The translations under genes were made by a program, and so were the position numbers. Positions 24,530 through 36,653 of a stretch of 64,000 nt of DNA are shown here, in pieces (position 1 is the first letter of the stretch; every line of letters starts with the position of its first letter). The notes below the pieces were generated by a model. That model made no database searches and was not told where the DNA came from. It saw only the letters and a list, made by a program, of their open reading frames with translations. The DNA comes from Chamaecyparis obtusa (lineage: Eukaryota > Streptophyta > Pinopsida > Cupressales > Cupressaceae), in the NCBI GenBank assembly GCA_027943335.1, contig BSBK01003561.1:1-64000 (forward strand), given 5' to 3'.

Positions 24530-27173
24530 TCACTGATATGTTGATTGATTTTTGACTTGTTGTTGATTCTCTAATTTGGTACTACCTTCTGATTTGATGC
24601 TGACTTTCTGATTTTGCTGACCTACTGATTTCTTTGATTTATCACTGACTTTCTTCACTGATCTTCTGATTTTCTTGGATGTTGGTACAGCTTCACTAGG
24701 ATGGATGGATTTATGCAAAAGCATAGATTGGATGGGGTAGATGGGATATATGGTGGTAGAAAGTGTTTGGATGGAAAGATGGAAAGTTATCATGATAGGG
24801 GGATGTTGTCAGGATCAACATTAGCACATGTTGCGGGGGAGATGGATGAAGTTGATGGGATGCAGAAGACAAATGTGGAAATGATGGAGGATTTGTGCTA
24901 GGAGATCTTGTAACATAGGGATCCAAGATGGATTTAGGAGATGGAGGAGGAAATTGAGTAGCTAGTGGATTAGCAACTTCGGATGCCAGTGTGGATATTT
25001 CTGTTAGATGCATTACATCTTTTTTCTTTGGGATCCACATCATTTTTGTTTTAGCTTTGGTGGGCCTTTGTAGCCATTGGTATGTATCAAGTTTTTCTTT
25101 TGCTTTGCTGAGCCTTAGTAGCCATGTAGTAGATTTTCCTTGTGCTTTGCTAGGCCTTTGCGGCCATTGGGATGCATTGGATCGCTTGATTGGATTTTTC
25201 TTTGGTTGACCATGTCGTTTAGGCTGGACATGACATTTTTTGGCTTTTTGTGGATATTTCCCTTTATGCATATTTGATATGGCATCCAAATTGCAAGGAG
25301 CATTGGAATGAATATGAGGAGACGTGTGGGATGGTGAAAATGTGGATGTGGAGATGAATGGAGATTGGTAGATAGGAGATATGGGCATGTGCCTTTGTTG
25401 ATCCCAACTAGGGATGTTTGGATTTTGGATGAAAGACTAAGTAGGATAAGATGGGGGATGATATTTTGGGATGTAAGGTCCCAAAATGGATTTGGTATGT
25501 AGAGGATATGTGCTAGAAGATTTTGGGACATAGGGACCCAAAATAGATTTGGAGGATGAAGGAGGAATGTGATAGGTTGTCCTGGGCTGTAATGATGGAG
25601 GAGGAGGAATAGCATTGTATGCCTTGGAAGATGTGATGGTGGGTTTGGAAGGATGCTTGAATTTAATTTTAGTTGTACTGACATTTCTAGAGGAAGTGCC
25701 TTCTTTTGATGTGTGACCAATGCCACATAACTTTGGATGTTTCTTGTCTTGAATGGGCTCCAGATTTCCTTGTTCATGGATGCCTAGGCCTTTGCCTTGA
25801 TAATTCCATTTCTTGAGCATTTTATCCAAACAAGGATATTTTTGACTTGGGGAATATGATAAACATCGAGTTTTTGGTTCCCTGATGGAAGATATGAAAC
25901 TGATTTCTTCTACTTCAAGCGGAGTACCTTTGACAAATGTAAGTGATCCAAGAGGATAAAATGATGGCAGTGGGACAGTTTGGTTTGGAAGATCCTCAAG
26001 AGGAGAGGATAGGATGGGATTTTGACTGGGATTGGGGGATGGTAATAGATCTTCAGTTGGAGAAAATGGGTTGATAGGATCTTGGATTGGAGGAATTGGG
26101 ATTGTAGGATTTTGGATTGGGGATGATGGAAGCAATAGAACATGTGATGGGGGAAGTGAAGGGATTGGATCTTGATTTTCTTTTGCAAGTATTTCAACAT
26201 GCTTTTGGGAAAGATCTTGACATGATAGGACTTGTGTGGATAGAGTGATGGGGGATGTATGGATGGACTCTTTAGAGGGGGTGGATGGAAGGATGTGAGA
26301 TTCTATAGCTATGATGTCTGGAAGAAGGAAGAACTCTTTAGATGGTATGGATGAAAGGATGGAAGGTTCTATAGTTGTGATGGAAGGAAGAAGGGTGAAC
26401 TCATGAGGCTCATTAGATATGTTTTGGATAATACTAGGAGGAGGTGATGTTGGTGGGGATTGGATGGAGACTTTAGATGGAAGGGACTCAATGATGCTAG
26501 GAGATAGAAGGAGATTAATGAGTGGGATGTATGGAAGATAGATAATACATGGGAGTGATGGATGGGCCTCATCAATGATGGCTTCATATGAAGGATTGAA
26601 ATGGCTTGGCTCTTCATTTTTAGGAGTGGGATTTGTTATTGGCTTTCTTGTGAAACTCCTTGGAGACTTTTGTGGTGAAGAAGGATTGGAATGTGGAGGA
26701 GATGGAGAGCTAGGATATTCCTTATATGAAGATGGGGTGGATGAAGGGGAACCTACTTGAGGGGATGATGGTGCTAAAGAGGTAGAGGTGGTGGATCAAG
26801 GTATGGGATATGAAGCAATTTGAAGGATGCACTCTTCTTGTGGGAAGGGATTTGTAGAAACATGGGTTTGAATGGAGGATGGTGGGTTGAGATAGGATGG
26901 AGGATTGGGGAAAAGGATTGGAAGACTTGGTGTTTGGTTTTGAAATGGTTTTGGAGGATAAGTCGATGGAGGTTTTAGATAAGGGAAGTAGCATGAAGTG
27001 TTTTGAGGGGATGGTGGTGATTGGGATATGACCATAGCAGGAGATGGAGGTATGAAGGATGCATATGGAGGATGTGTAGGTTTAAGATAGGGATAAGTTG
27101 TGGATGGATAAGATAATGGATTTACCTTGCTGAGGACATGAAAGGGAGTGCTAGTGGATAAGCATGAAGGCAT
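24530..27173 (-). pseudogene. Element D Pro/Ser-rich ORF remnant with a G-patch-like motif
   Basis: Several overlapping minus-strand frames (24711-25388, 25437-26135, 26369-26617, 26796-27173) give Pro/Ser/His-rich protein, probably one ORF broken by indels. Within 25437-26135 the phrase WNYQGKGLGIHEQGNLEPI (about 25749-25811) is G-patch-like. A similar motif, GYIGKGPLGTRGKGIIQPI, occurs in the Tat/Ogre-like element G near 54350, upstream of RT. By that comparison this is the region between gag and protease of a Tat/Ogre-type polyprotein. Much of the Pro/Ser richness comes from GGA repeats on the opposite strand, so not all of it need have been coding. Confidence 0.5.
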
Positions 27174-28790
27174 GATAAGATATTTTGGAGGAATGATTCA
27201 ATGTTGGGGGATGTTTGGAGCAAACTTGCTAGGATTTTCAAAATATGCATCATGATCTACAAGGCTTTCATCATCTTTGGGATAGGATGGATTGAGGGGA
27301 GAGACATAATAACCAAACTCATCATAATAGTTTTGAGACATGCTAACTTGTGGATGAGTTGGATAAGGATGAAGGAAGAAGATGGATTGGAAGACTAAGA
27401 CTCAGATTGGAATGACTGACAAGGTTAGACTAGGATTGGATTTGGCTCAATTTTGGAAGAAAACTGACTTTAGAGGAAGATAGACAAGGGGATGGGGGAT
27501 GACCAAGATGACTCTGCTAACCTAGGATAGGAGGAAAGGATGACAAGACTGGATTGAATATGACTAGAAAACCATGATTTGAGATTCTGAAAGCTTTGGA
27601 CATTTTCTAGATTTTAGGAGGATTTGGACTGACATGGCTATTCTGAGTATCGTGAACCAAGTTGTAGATTAGTTTGATGTTTTTCCAATGGCAAAGGATA
27701 GATTTTAATAGATATTTTTGGAAAAGAAATCTCCACAAGGGACAAAGCAACCTTGTGAGATACAAACAAGATAATTGACTCTGATAAAGCTTTGAAAAGT
27801 GTATGTTCCAACAAGGTTTTCATGGAGCTTTTAACTATCAAGCACTTCAAACAGATCTACCTAAGGAAGGTGAGTATCAAAATCACTTGCCCACAGCTTG
27901 GTACCCCTTATAAGGGAATACAAATGGTGAGTAATCTTAAGGCGACCTAGTAAACCCCTTGGAATCGGTCCTTGCACAAGGATTTTGATACTTTTGGATG
28001 TAGATAGGTTAGCCTCTATTTTATCAGGTTTTTAGTAGTTCTGTGGAGTCTCCATACCCAATTATGCTAACCACCTATGACTCACTTAAGAGCCTAGCCA
28101 ACAACGCTAGGGGAGGAATATTTACCTATCCCCAGACATTTGCATTTGGCACAAAATGCCTGTGGATTAGGAGATATAAGTGAGTACTTTTTGCCTTCAC
28201 TTTATTTATATACCGGCCGGGGGGGATACTGGTTTGAGGTCATTCTCCAAGGAGGAAGTGCTTTTCTCCCTGGATAGGCCTCACTAAAAGTAGAACAAGT
28301 GAACTTGTCCGAGTCCAAAATGTTCTACGTTGCTTACTTTTAACAGGATTTTGCAAGAATTTTGAAAAACTCCTAAATGCACATCAAGCAAGTTTGTTCT
28401 TTCTTCTAATTTGATTAAGTGTGATTTGAACTTTGAAATTGAAGACACAAGTGTTTAAGATTTGATTTGTTCTTTCTCCAAAAGGTAAACGATTTGAGCG
28501 ATTGCAATTTCTTTCCTTTGGGCATTCAAGATTGAGATTTGCATGTTGATTTAGAACTTTGAAAAGAGCTTTGTTTTACCCTTAGATCATTCAAGATTGA
28601 GTTTGTTTGAACTAAATTTGAGAGAAGAGGGAATAGGGATGCTTGTTCTTTCCAATTTAGATCATTCAAGATTGTGTTTGATTTTCAAAATGATAATGAC
28701 TTTTAGGACCTAAGTTCTTTTCCTTAGTTTCATTCAAGATTTTGTTTGACTTTTGCTTTTTTTAGGAATCTGTGAACAAATTTAAGGCAA
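27174..28790 (-). other. Element D internal region, no gene recognised
   Basis: Non-coding sequence between the broken ORF and the minisatellite. The phrase TTCATTCAAGATT(G) recurs at about 28525-28745 at spacings of roughly 60-70 bases. The short ORF at 27638-27850 has no recognisable features. Confidence 0.5.
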
Positions 28791-28799
28791 AAACACAGT

Positions 28800-29530
28800 C
28801 GATGGTGACATTGTCCAACTAATACATGATGCTAGAAAATGCACATGCGACACCAAAAAGCTCTCAGGTGATAGTTAAATGCTTAAACATGACAGAGAAA
28901 AATGCCCAAGCAATAGAGAAATGATTCCACGCGGGAGAGAAATGTTTTTCGGGTGACAAAGGAAGATTCACAGGCAATAATGAAAGATTCCCAAGTGATA
29001 GTCAAATGTTCACAGGTGACACTTCAACATGCACAGGCGATAGTCAATTGTTTGTAAGTGATAGCAAAAATTTCTTAAGCGACAATGAAATGGGCTAACG
29101 CGACACTTAAACCCATAGAGGTGAGACTTAATCAAGCATAGGCAATACTCAAATATGCGTAGGCGACACTTAAATATGCACAAGTGACACTTAATAATGC
29201 ACAAGTGACACTTAATAATGCATAGGTGATACTTAATATTTACGAGCGAAAATTGAAATGCTGATAGGCAATAATGAATAGATACAAGTGACAATGGAAT
29301 GATTATAGGTGAGAATTCTGTATGCGGAGGCATGAATTGTTTATCTCACAGGCGTGATTATTTCTATTACAAGCGATAGAAAAGAAGTTTAGACAGAATA
29401 GAAGTTATCAAGCATGGAAATCTTCAAAACATAGGTGTCGATACAGAGCTTGTAGGTGTGATTAGGCTCTTTGTAGGCGTGACTAGACTTTGTGTAGGAA
29501 TGACTGAACTTTGTGTAGGTGACATTTCAC
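28800..29530. repeat. Degenerate minisatellite in element D
   Basis: Imperfect units of about 20-21 bases of the form GTGACACTTAATAATGCACA, clearest at about 29110-29240, with more diverged units on both sides. The minus-strand ORF at 29010-29333 (repeated KCHLCIIKCHL) is a translation of the repeat. The array lies on the PBS side of the element, in the leader region. Confidence 0.75.
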
Positions 29531-29587
29531 CTGTTTCCTGCAAATACGAGAATACAAAGTATGATATAATCAAGTGATTATGGGTTT

Positions 29588-29607
29588 GGGTCCCACCGAG
29601 CATGCCA
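29588..29607 (-). other. Element D primer binding site
   Basis: Minus-strand TGGCATGCTCGGTGGGACC starts three bases after the 5' LTR end (GTCCACA). It begins with TGG, as expected for pairing with a tRNA CCA end, but it is not the initiator-Met type used by A, B, C and E. The tRNA was not identified. Confidence 0.55.
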
Positions 29608-29610
29608 GAA

Positions 29611-31108
29611 TGTGGACAAGGCTTTTGAGGATACCTATTTTAAAAGACTCAGACCAAACAAAGGTTAGATTTTAGTCTAGCATGAGATCAATAAAAAACA
29701 AGTAAAACTCTAAACTAAGCCACCTCAGATTGAGCTAAAACAGGTGCACCCAAGCACTGTTTGATTTGCTCTTGCTTAAGGGGATGTGGGTGTGCTCTCT
29801 AAGCACTTGGAGCATGTTCCTTATGCATTTTAGGATGGATTGAGATCCATAAAAACCCCATAAATGGCACAAAATAGGTATAGAACACCTGATTTGCCCC
29901 TGAGGCCTCAAGGATCAAATGATGTTGAAATGAAGATTAAGCTACATGATGTTTATGCTAAGATTGATTTTAAGCCAAATAGAGATGTGATATGATGCTA
30001 TGCTTATGCAAAACAATGGAAGAAACTAGGTTAATCCATTAAATCTATGCTAAGATGTGTTTTAAGAAAGCTTGAAAATGATGAGAGACTAACACTTAGT
30101 ATGAAAGCTAAATGATTTAGAGTTATTCTAGCATTATAACATTGCTTGAAATAAAAGGTGAAATGGGTATTTTGCTCTTGGAAATGAGGAGCATTTATAG
30201 GATTTGGGAAGGAGGAATGAGTGGCCAGGATCAAAATCCTTAAGAGAGGCCAAGATTCATTCAAAGGGAAGCACATGGATTGTGCTAGTTCAGGGCCACC
30301 TCCTTGTGACAAGTGTCATAAGGGCATTGGATTGAAAGATGGGAGGGATGTGCACAATTTGGAAAATGTGCCTAAGGTCAAAGGGTGTAAGAAAGGGGTG
30401 AGGGGCTTCTTAAATGCATGATAAATGCATGTAAGAGGGATAAGGAGGCTTTAAATGCATTTAATGCATGCAAGAGAAGTTTCTAGAAGTTTGTTGACTT
30501 TGGGTTAAGCTTAGGAGTTGGCTAACCTTGGTTAGGGAATGTGACAGGATTAGGGGGGGGGATTAGGATTAGGATTAGGATTAGGACTTTCTAGAAGAGT
30601 CTAGAATTTCCTTAGGATAAACATGGATTTTAAGAAATAGATAAAGATTTATTTATTTCCATGGTTTAGGTTTTGAGAATATTTATTAAAAATGAGTTTA
30701 ACAAATATGAGGATTAAATATTTAATCTTAATTAAATATTTTGAGTTGGGATTAGGGTTAGGAAATGATGGGATTAGCTTTTAATCAAAATTAAAGGAGG
30801 ATTAGAAGATTCTGGAAGAGGTTAGTGGTCTTAAGAAAATTGGCCAAGTTTTGGGCAAAAAATAAATAAATTATTTATTTTAGCATTTTTTGTCAATTTA
30901 TTAATTAAATAATTAATAAATAGGGGAATAATGTTTAAATAAGATTTAAACATTTTTGGGAGGGATTTCTTAATTAAATATTTTTAATTAAGGTAAAGGC
31001 ATTTAATGACATAAAAATAAATTAATTAATTAATAAATGATGATGTCATCATGGATTTTTCAAAAAATAAAAATACTTTATTTTCTAAAGGATTTTTAGG
31101 TGTCTACA
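29611..31108 (-). repeat. Element D 5' LTR
   Basis: Plus-strand ends TGTGGACAAG and GTGTCTACA; nearly identical to 20635-22146. It repeats the TTAGGA hexamers at about 30548-30590. High similarity of the pair suggests a later insertion than A or B. Confidence 0.92.
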
Positions 31109-32032
31109 CTTGAATTCTAAACTTTTCATCAACTTTAACATTTGCGCTCTCAACAATAGTCTTATTTCTCTTATTGTAACATCTATAAGCTTTTCTCTTC
31201 AATGAATATACAATAAATATACCTTCGTCACTTCTAGGATCAAAATTTCCAATGTCATCATCTCTCTTAATATAACATTTTCTTCCAAAAATTCTAAAAT
31301 ACTTAGTTGATGGTGCATGTCCAAACCATAGTTCATAGGGTGTCTTGTCTGTGTCTACTCTGATTTCTACTTGGTTCATTGTATACACTATTATGTTCAC
31401 TACTTCTCTCCAGCATATCTTCACCAAGTCATTCTCAAATAACATAACTCTTGCTGCTTCAGTTACTAATCTATTCCTCCTTTCTACAATACCATTTTGT
31501 TTAGGTGTCCTAGGGGCTGAAAACTATCTCCTAATACCATTCACTTCACAAAAAATGTTAAATTCTTTTGAAGTAAATTCTCCACCTCTATCTGATCTCA
31601 AACATTTAATCTTCATTTCAGATTCATTCTCAACTTTATTCTTAATGATGTTAAACTTATCAAATGCTTCTTGAATTTTTCCTTAAAAAATGTAATCCAC
31701 ATCATTCTTGTAAAATCATCGACAAGAATAATAAAATACCTTTCTCCATAGAATCCTCTAGTCCTTATATGACCACAAAAATTTGTATGAATAATCTCCA
31801 ACTTCTCTGTTGTTGTAAAATTCTTGCTAGGAAATGAGCATCTCTTTTGTTTAGCCATCACACATTCTTTGCAAATCATGTCAGTAGACTTCATAATTTT
31901 AGGCAAATCTCTTACTGCAAGTGTAGTACTCACTTTCACAATGTTATCAAAGTTTATGTGACAAAATCTTCTATGCCATAACCAATTGTCATCAATCTTA
32001 GTAAAAAAACATGTCATCTCAATAGGATTCAA
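31109..32032 (-). pseudogene. pol: Element B integrase (Ty1/copia)
   Basis: 31613-32032 carries the GAG-pre-integrase zinc region (WLWHRRFCHINFDNI, ICKECVMAKQKRCSFP) and the first part of the core (EIIHTNFCGHIRTRGFYGER, FIILVDDFTRMMW). The first catalytic Asp of the usual HTDLCGP is Asn here. After a break, 31104-31445 holds the C-terminal part (TPYELWFGHAPSTKYFRIFG). Frameshifts near 31450-31680 separate them. The 3' end is cut by element D. Confidence 0.87.
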
Positions 32033-32242
32033 CTGAAATACATTACCTCTGGTTCTAGATCCAGTACCAATGAAATTACCATCCTTGTCTTTTATTACAC
32101 AAGTTTTCTCAGTAAACCAAACTTGATATCCCTTATCAACTAGCTATCCAACACTCAAAAGATTATGTTTCAAACCATCCACAAAGTAAACATCATCAGT
32201 ATTAGTCTTTCCATGAAGAGTAATAGATCCTATACCTTTAAT

Positions 32243-33465
32243 CTAACAAGGTGCATTGTTTCCAACCCTAACAATTCCTCCATCATTATTGTTAAACTTT
32301 ATGAAATTTTTCATGTCACCAGTCATATGATGTGAACAAACACTATCTATAATCCAATTATCTTTCTTTTCTACTTGAAAAACTAGATCTTTTTCTTCCT
32401 TAATTTCTATTTCAGGATTTTCTTCTTTTATTACTACAAATCCTATATCATCATGCTCAGTATCACTTTCACTTAAATTTTTCTCCAAACTAGCTTCAAG
32501 TTCTTCATCATTTACATAGTAACATTCTTTAGATCTTCTAGGCCTAAAGTTGTTTCTATACTTCTTAACTCTCTTAGGATATTTAGATGAAAAATGACCA
32601 TATTTTTGACAAGTCCAACATTTAAAAATTTTCTTACCGTCTGGTTCTCTTTTCACAAAAAAGGCAATACCTTCTTCAATCTTCCTATCTTCTTCATTTC
32701 TAGATCTGTTGCTGCTAGCATAATCTCTGCTCATAGTGATGCTTCTTGACAAAGTAGGGAAAACACTAAAAGCACTAAATGTTGTTTCCATTCTAGGTAA
32801 GTCTCCTGATAGCCTAAGGTTCATTTCTGCTACTTCCAATCTTCCAAGAAGAGTCTCTCTGGTAAAGTTTGTAGTACAAGGTATAACTTGTTCAATCATC
32901 TGTGTTGTCTTCTTAAATGCAAGAGTCAATGTCCTTAGAATTTTCCATATCACTTCATTCTCTATCTTGATTCCTCCATAGGATTTTATACCTACAACAA
33001 TCTCTGACATTCTACCAATATAGTTTCTAATAGATTCATCTTCCATCATTCTTATATATTCAAATGCACATATCCAATTATGTAATATGAATTTCTTAGC
33101 ATGTTCATCACCTTCAAAAGTAGATTGTAAAGCTAACCAAATTTCATGAGATATCTTTAGATATTTTACCTGATTGTACTCATTTTCTAAAAGGGCTGAC
33201 AAGAGTGCTTCTCTAGAAAGTATGTTACACATAAATAGATCTCTCTCTTCATTATTACAATCTTCAATCTTATCCTCATCAATGATAGTCTTCTAATTCT
33301 TTGTACTTAACCAATAACCTGGTCCTAAACAAAGTAGGTGTGTCTTCATCTTTTCTTTCCAGCTGTCAAAATTTACTCCATCAAACTTAGGGATTTCTTT
33401 CCTGAAATGACTCACAATGGATCTCCTTAAGTTGTTAAAATTTTCCTTCAAGGACGTACTACTCT
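32243..33465 (-). pseudogene. gag-pro: Element B gag and protease (Ty1/copia)
   Basis: The long open part is 32243-33232, and an in-frame TAG separates an N-terminal piece reaching back to the PBS (FDGVNFDSWKEKMKTHL). The UBN2-type gag core includes YLKISHEIWLALQSTFEGDE. The zinc knuckle CWTCQKYGHFSSKY has Tyr for the last Cys. The protease motif reads WIIDSVCSHHMTGD, where the family has DSG, so the active-site Gly is Val. Gag-protease fusion in one frame is usual for copia elements. Confidence 0.88.
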
Positions 33466-33472
33466 GATACCA
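33462..33472 (-). other. Element B primer binding site
   Basis: Minus-strand TGGTATCAGAG starts two bases after the 5' LTR and matches the initiator tRNA-Met type. Confidence 0.85.
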
Positions 33473-33474
33473 AT

Positions 33475-33696
33475 TGTTAGAAAGAAAAGTCCACCAAGAT
33501 AACTAAGAGGGGGGGTGAATCAGTTATTAGATAAATAGAACTTTTATCAACCTTAATAGATTTTAACCATGTAAGAAATCTAATCAGCAACCATAGAAAG
33601 ATATACATGCACAATAACAAAATGACACAAGATATTTTGAGTAGGGAACCTCTTAATCAAAGGGTAAACCCTAGTGGGAATAATGCCCACAAAAGA
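33475..33696 (-). repeat. Element B 5' LTR, first part (split by element C)
   Basis: Matches 17783 onward (TGTTAGAAAG, AAAGTCCACCAAGATAACTA). It ends at the insertion of element C, with the target duplication AAAGA at 33692-33696. It resumes at 41854. Confidence 0.9.
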
Positions 33697-34722
33697 TGTT
33701 AGAAATAGGGAATACTGAGAGGGGGGGTGAATCAGTATTCTACAAACTTTTACTTTTTCCCAATTATGGATATAACATATTATCTTAAAACATGCATAAC
33801 ATAAGAAGCTAAACAACATGCATAGCAATAAAACTAAAGAACTCATAACACATTATTTGTTCTCAAGGAAACCTTGGCCAAGGGAAAACCCCAATGGGGA
33901 TGGTACCCACAAAGATCCACTAATCAAAGGTATCCTATTAAGGATGTTGACCCTATTAGGAGTCTATTACATGCATATAGTGTCTCAGTCCTGACTAAGG
34001 GACTATAGGCCTTGTTAGAAGCCTCAACCTGGTTAGGAGTTTGTAGTATAAAAAGTGATTACCAGATGAGCCCACTGCCCAAACAAGTAATGTACAATAT
34101 TTACTGATTACAAAATTAGGTCAAGGTACATAACCTTATGCTACTTGCATCAATATTTTTTTGTTTCTCTTTCACTATCACTATTACATACATTCGTTCC
34201 TTCATCATTCATATCCTTCTTACAATTTACAGTTACATTTATATAAGTTATTAAGATTAATAACTTTCCAGTTAGCTATCATATTACAAAATAACTTTAT
34301 CCAAGGGTTAACATCTAGGATTTCATCCCTTTATATTTTTAAGTCATTACTTTGATAAATAATAATAATCCCTTAACTCTTTACAAATTATGTCTTTATA
34401 TTTTGTCCTGTCGGCTTAACACTATTTTAGAAAAACTATCATAACTTCTTCCGTACATGCCGTACTGACTTGCACTCTGAGATGAGTCTTCAATAGTCAC
34501 CATAGAGTCTATGTTCAAGTTCACAAGCATTGAACTTTCTCTAGTTGACATCACAAACAAAAATTGTCATCCGGTTCACTCTTTAAAACACAATGTCTCA
34601 TACTTAGACAATTTTGCATTGCGCTCTGACATACTAGCTCTCTGACCTGTGCGATATTCATGTAGATCATATGTTTCCATAATGAAAATATCTATGTAAC
34701 CAACTAAGCCAAATTTCCAATA
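33697..34722 (-). repeat. Element C 3' LTR
   Basis: Plus-strand start TGTTAGAAATAGGG, end TTTCCAATA; the right copy ends TTTCCAACA. It shares GAGGGGGGGTGAATCAG near the left end with A and B but differs elsewhere. Repeated TTAGGAGT-like motifs lie at about 33930-34045. Confidence 0.92.
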
Positions 34723-34734
34723 ATCTCCCCCTTT
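34723..34734 (-). other. Element C polypurine tract
   Basis: Minus-strand AAAGGGGGAGAT abuts the 3' LTR. Additional GGGGGAG copies lie at about 34864 and 34921. The 270 bases to the second ORF hold nothing else recognised. Confidence 0.8.
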
Positions 34735-34999
34735 GTCATTGGTGGCAACATATGAGAAAATTGGTTAAGTCTTACAACTTCAAAATCTCAAAATTATGGC
34801 CATAGTATAAAATATATATACTATCCTTATAACTCCAAGAAACAACTTATCTCTAATACAATACTCCCCCTAAGAGTATCAATCCTTATCATTTTATTAT
34901 AAATTTTCAATTATATATCTCTCCCCCTTTGCTAACAATGACAAAATAAAGGTAAGTAGGGTTACAAAACTGTATTTAAAAAAAAAGTTATACCTTAAT

Positions 35000-35680
35000 T
35001 CAATATTGCAAAGCTGGTAGGCTTGCAACACAATCTGAAAAATCAATCTTTATAGACTCTAACTCCTTCTTGCATGATTTCTTAATAGAATCTACCACAC
35101 TGAGTAGTGCGCATAATCCATAAGATGCTATCTCACATGGTTGGAGATTCTCAAAGCTAAACTTTTGAAAAGATGTCTTAGCTGAAAGACATTCTTCCAA
35201 TTTCCCTTCAATAATAGTTAACTTCATAGAAGTGTGCTCTCTTAAAAGAGTGAATCTTTTCATTTTCCTATCCTTTTTATCTTGCAAAATTTTGATTTCA
35301 TCATATATCTTACAAATTTTCTTCTCAACATCAGATATCTTCACATTGGGGCTTGAAAGAAAGTTAGTTTCATTCTGATTTTCTGCTTCCTTCATCTTCA
35401 TCTTCTGATCTTCTTTCGTTGTCAAGGTCTTTGATTTTGTACACTGGATGTACAAGGATTTTCCTGTTTCCAAATTATTTCTCAAGTCCTTTATACATAT
35501 ATCAAGATTGTTGATATCATTCCTGATATTCTAGCTAATGTTCAAAAGTGTTTTGGCTTCATAGGCTTCTTTCACTTTCACTTTTGCTATATAAGTTAAA
35601 TTTGTGAACTCACTATCAAAAGTGTTCATCACTTGCTTTACTTTCTCCAGAGGGTCAACTTTTGTAATTTGTGTAGTTAC
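35000..35680 (-). pseudogene. Element C second ORF, C-terminal part
   Basis: The stop at 35000 ends a 161-codon frame (35000-35485) rich in Lys, Glu, Ser and Leu, predicted helical. One in-frame stop before it, the frame continues to the K insertion at 35681 (KVDPLEKVKQVMNTFDSEF). It contains no known domain. Removing K and one GTTAC restores the reading GVVTTQITKV with the part at 36654 and beyond. Confidence 0.6.
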
Positions 35681-36648
35681 TGTATACACCTAAAAATGGT
35701 CATCTAGACTATTAGCCCCTTTTGCTAAATCATCAATTGCTTATTCTTGATCAAATCCTAGTTTTATCATTTATTCAATTATTTTCTATGGGCTAACCAT
35801 TTTATCCTAAGTTTTTTTTATTTAAAAGGAATATTTCCTCCCATTTTAAATAAATAAAAGCCCCCACTTTTCTTCTTATCCTAAGTTTTACAAATAAAGC
35901 ATTATTCTTATTTTATAAAAAGGGAAAAAATACTTTTTGTCTCATATGGACACAAAAGTCAACTCCTATTTTCTCATTGGAGGATACTTGTGCACATGGA
36001 TTGCTCCTCTTTCAAGCTCCACCATTGATTAAATCATTTTCCTCTTAATCTCCATGGTTCATTCCTTCTCATTTCTTATAAAAGGAGAGCTCTCTTCTTC
36101 ATTCTAGATCCCAACTTTTTATGCTAATGTTATGTTGCAAGTTTTCTAGGTACATTTGGAGCTTTTTGAAGATTTGGAGCATTCTTGGCTTTTGCATCTA
36201 CATACTACTCTAGTTGCATTTCTTACATAGTAGCTTCATTTTCATGGCATTCATAGATTCATACTTAGCTTAGTTTCCTTTATGCTTTAGATTAATTCAT
36301 CTAGCTTAATTAGGAAGGCTTGGTAATACTTGTTCTTTCCTTTTCATAGCATAGCTTGTACTTTCATTTCCATAGACTAGCTTGCATCTTTCATTCTCAT
36401 AGATTAGCTTGCATTGCATTGCATTCATTTGATTCTTGGGGATATTGGCATTCTTTCCCTTGTCTTCATTGAATCTCCCATTGCATCATTTACTAGCAAG
36501 GTTATTGGCTTAATAGCTCTAGCTGAGAGCATTCTTAAAAACCCTTGCACTCCATGCCTAGGGAGCTATGGATCAATTTTTGAGACCTTATTCTTGAGTT
36601 TTCTTGAATGTAATGATTCATAGAAGTGTGACATAATTATAGCACATA
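35681..36648 (+). mobile_element. Solo LTR K inside element C
   Basis: The segment starts TGTATACACCTAAAAATGG, an edge like the TGTAGACACCTAAAAATCC of element D. A TATAAAAGG box lies at about 36079 on the plus strand. GTTAC flanks it (35676-35680 and 36649-36653); the match extends to TAGTTAC if the LTR ends CACA rather than CATA. No internal region or second LTR is present, as after LTR-LTR recombination. The plus ORF at 36414-36623 is not supported as coding. Confidence 0.78.
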
Positions 36649-36653
36649 GTTAC

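Larger units (their letters stand above)
20635..31108 (-). mobile_element. Element D: non-autonomous Tat/Ogre-like LTR retrotransposon inserted in element B pol
   Basis: LTRs are 20635-22146 and 29611-31108, very similar, running TGTAGACA...GTCCACA on the minus strand. Flanking target sites are CCTGA (20630-20634) and CTTGA (31109-31113), a 5-bp duplication with one change. The PPT (AAAGAGGGGCAAAA) and PBS style resemble the Tat/Ogre group. The 7.5-kb internal region has no RT, RNase H or integrase, only a Pro/Ser-rich broken ORF with a G-patch-like motif, purine-rich repeats and a minisatellite. Confidence 0.87.

Noticed and set aside
24530..27173. Possible host Pro-rich (extensin-like) gene
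   Set aside because: It lies between element D LTRs, is broken in many frames, carries a retroelement-type G-patch motif and arises largely from GGA repeats.
28800..29530. Regular short repeats that might suggest a CRISPR array
   Set aside because: Units are degenerate, adjacent and without unique spacers, inside a plant retrotransposon; this is a minisatellite.
35681..36648. Host gene fragment within element C
   Set aside because: LTR-like start, TATA box and flanking GTTAC duplication fit a solo LTR better, and removing it restores the C reading frame.
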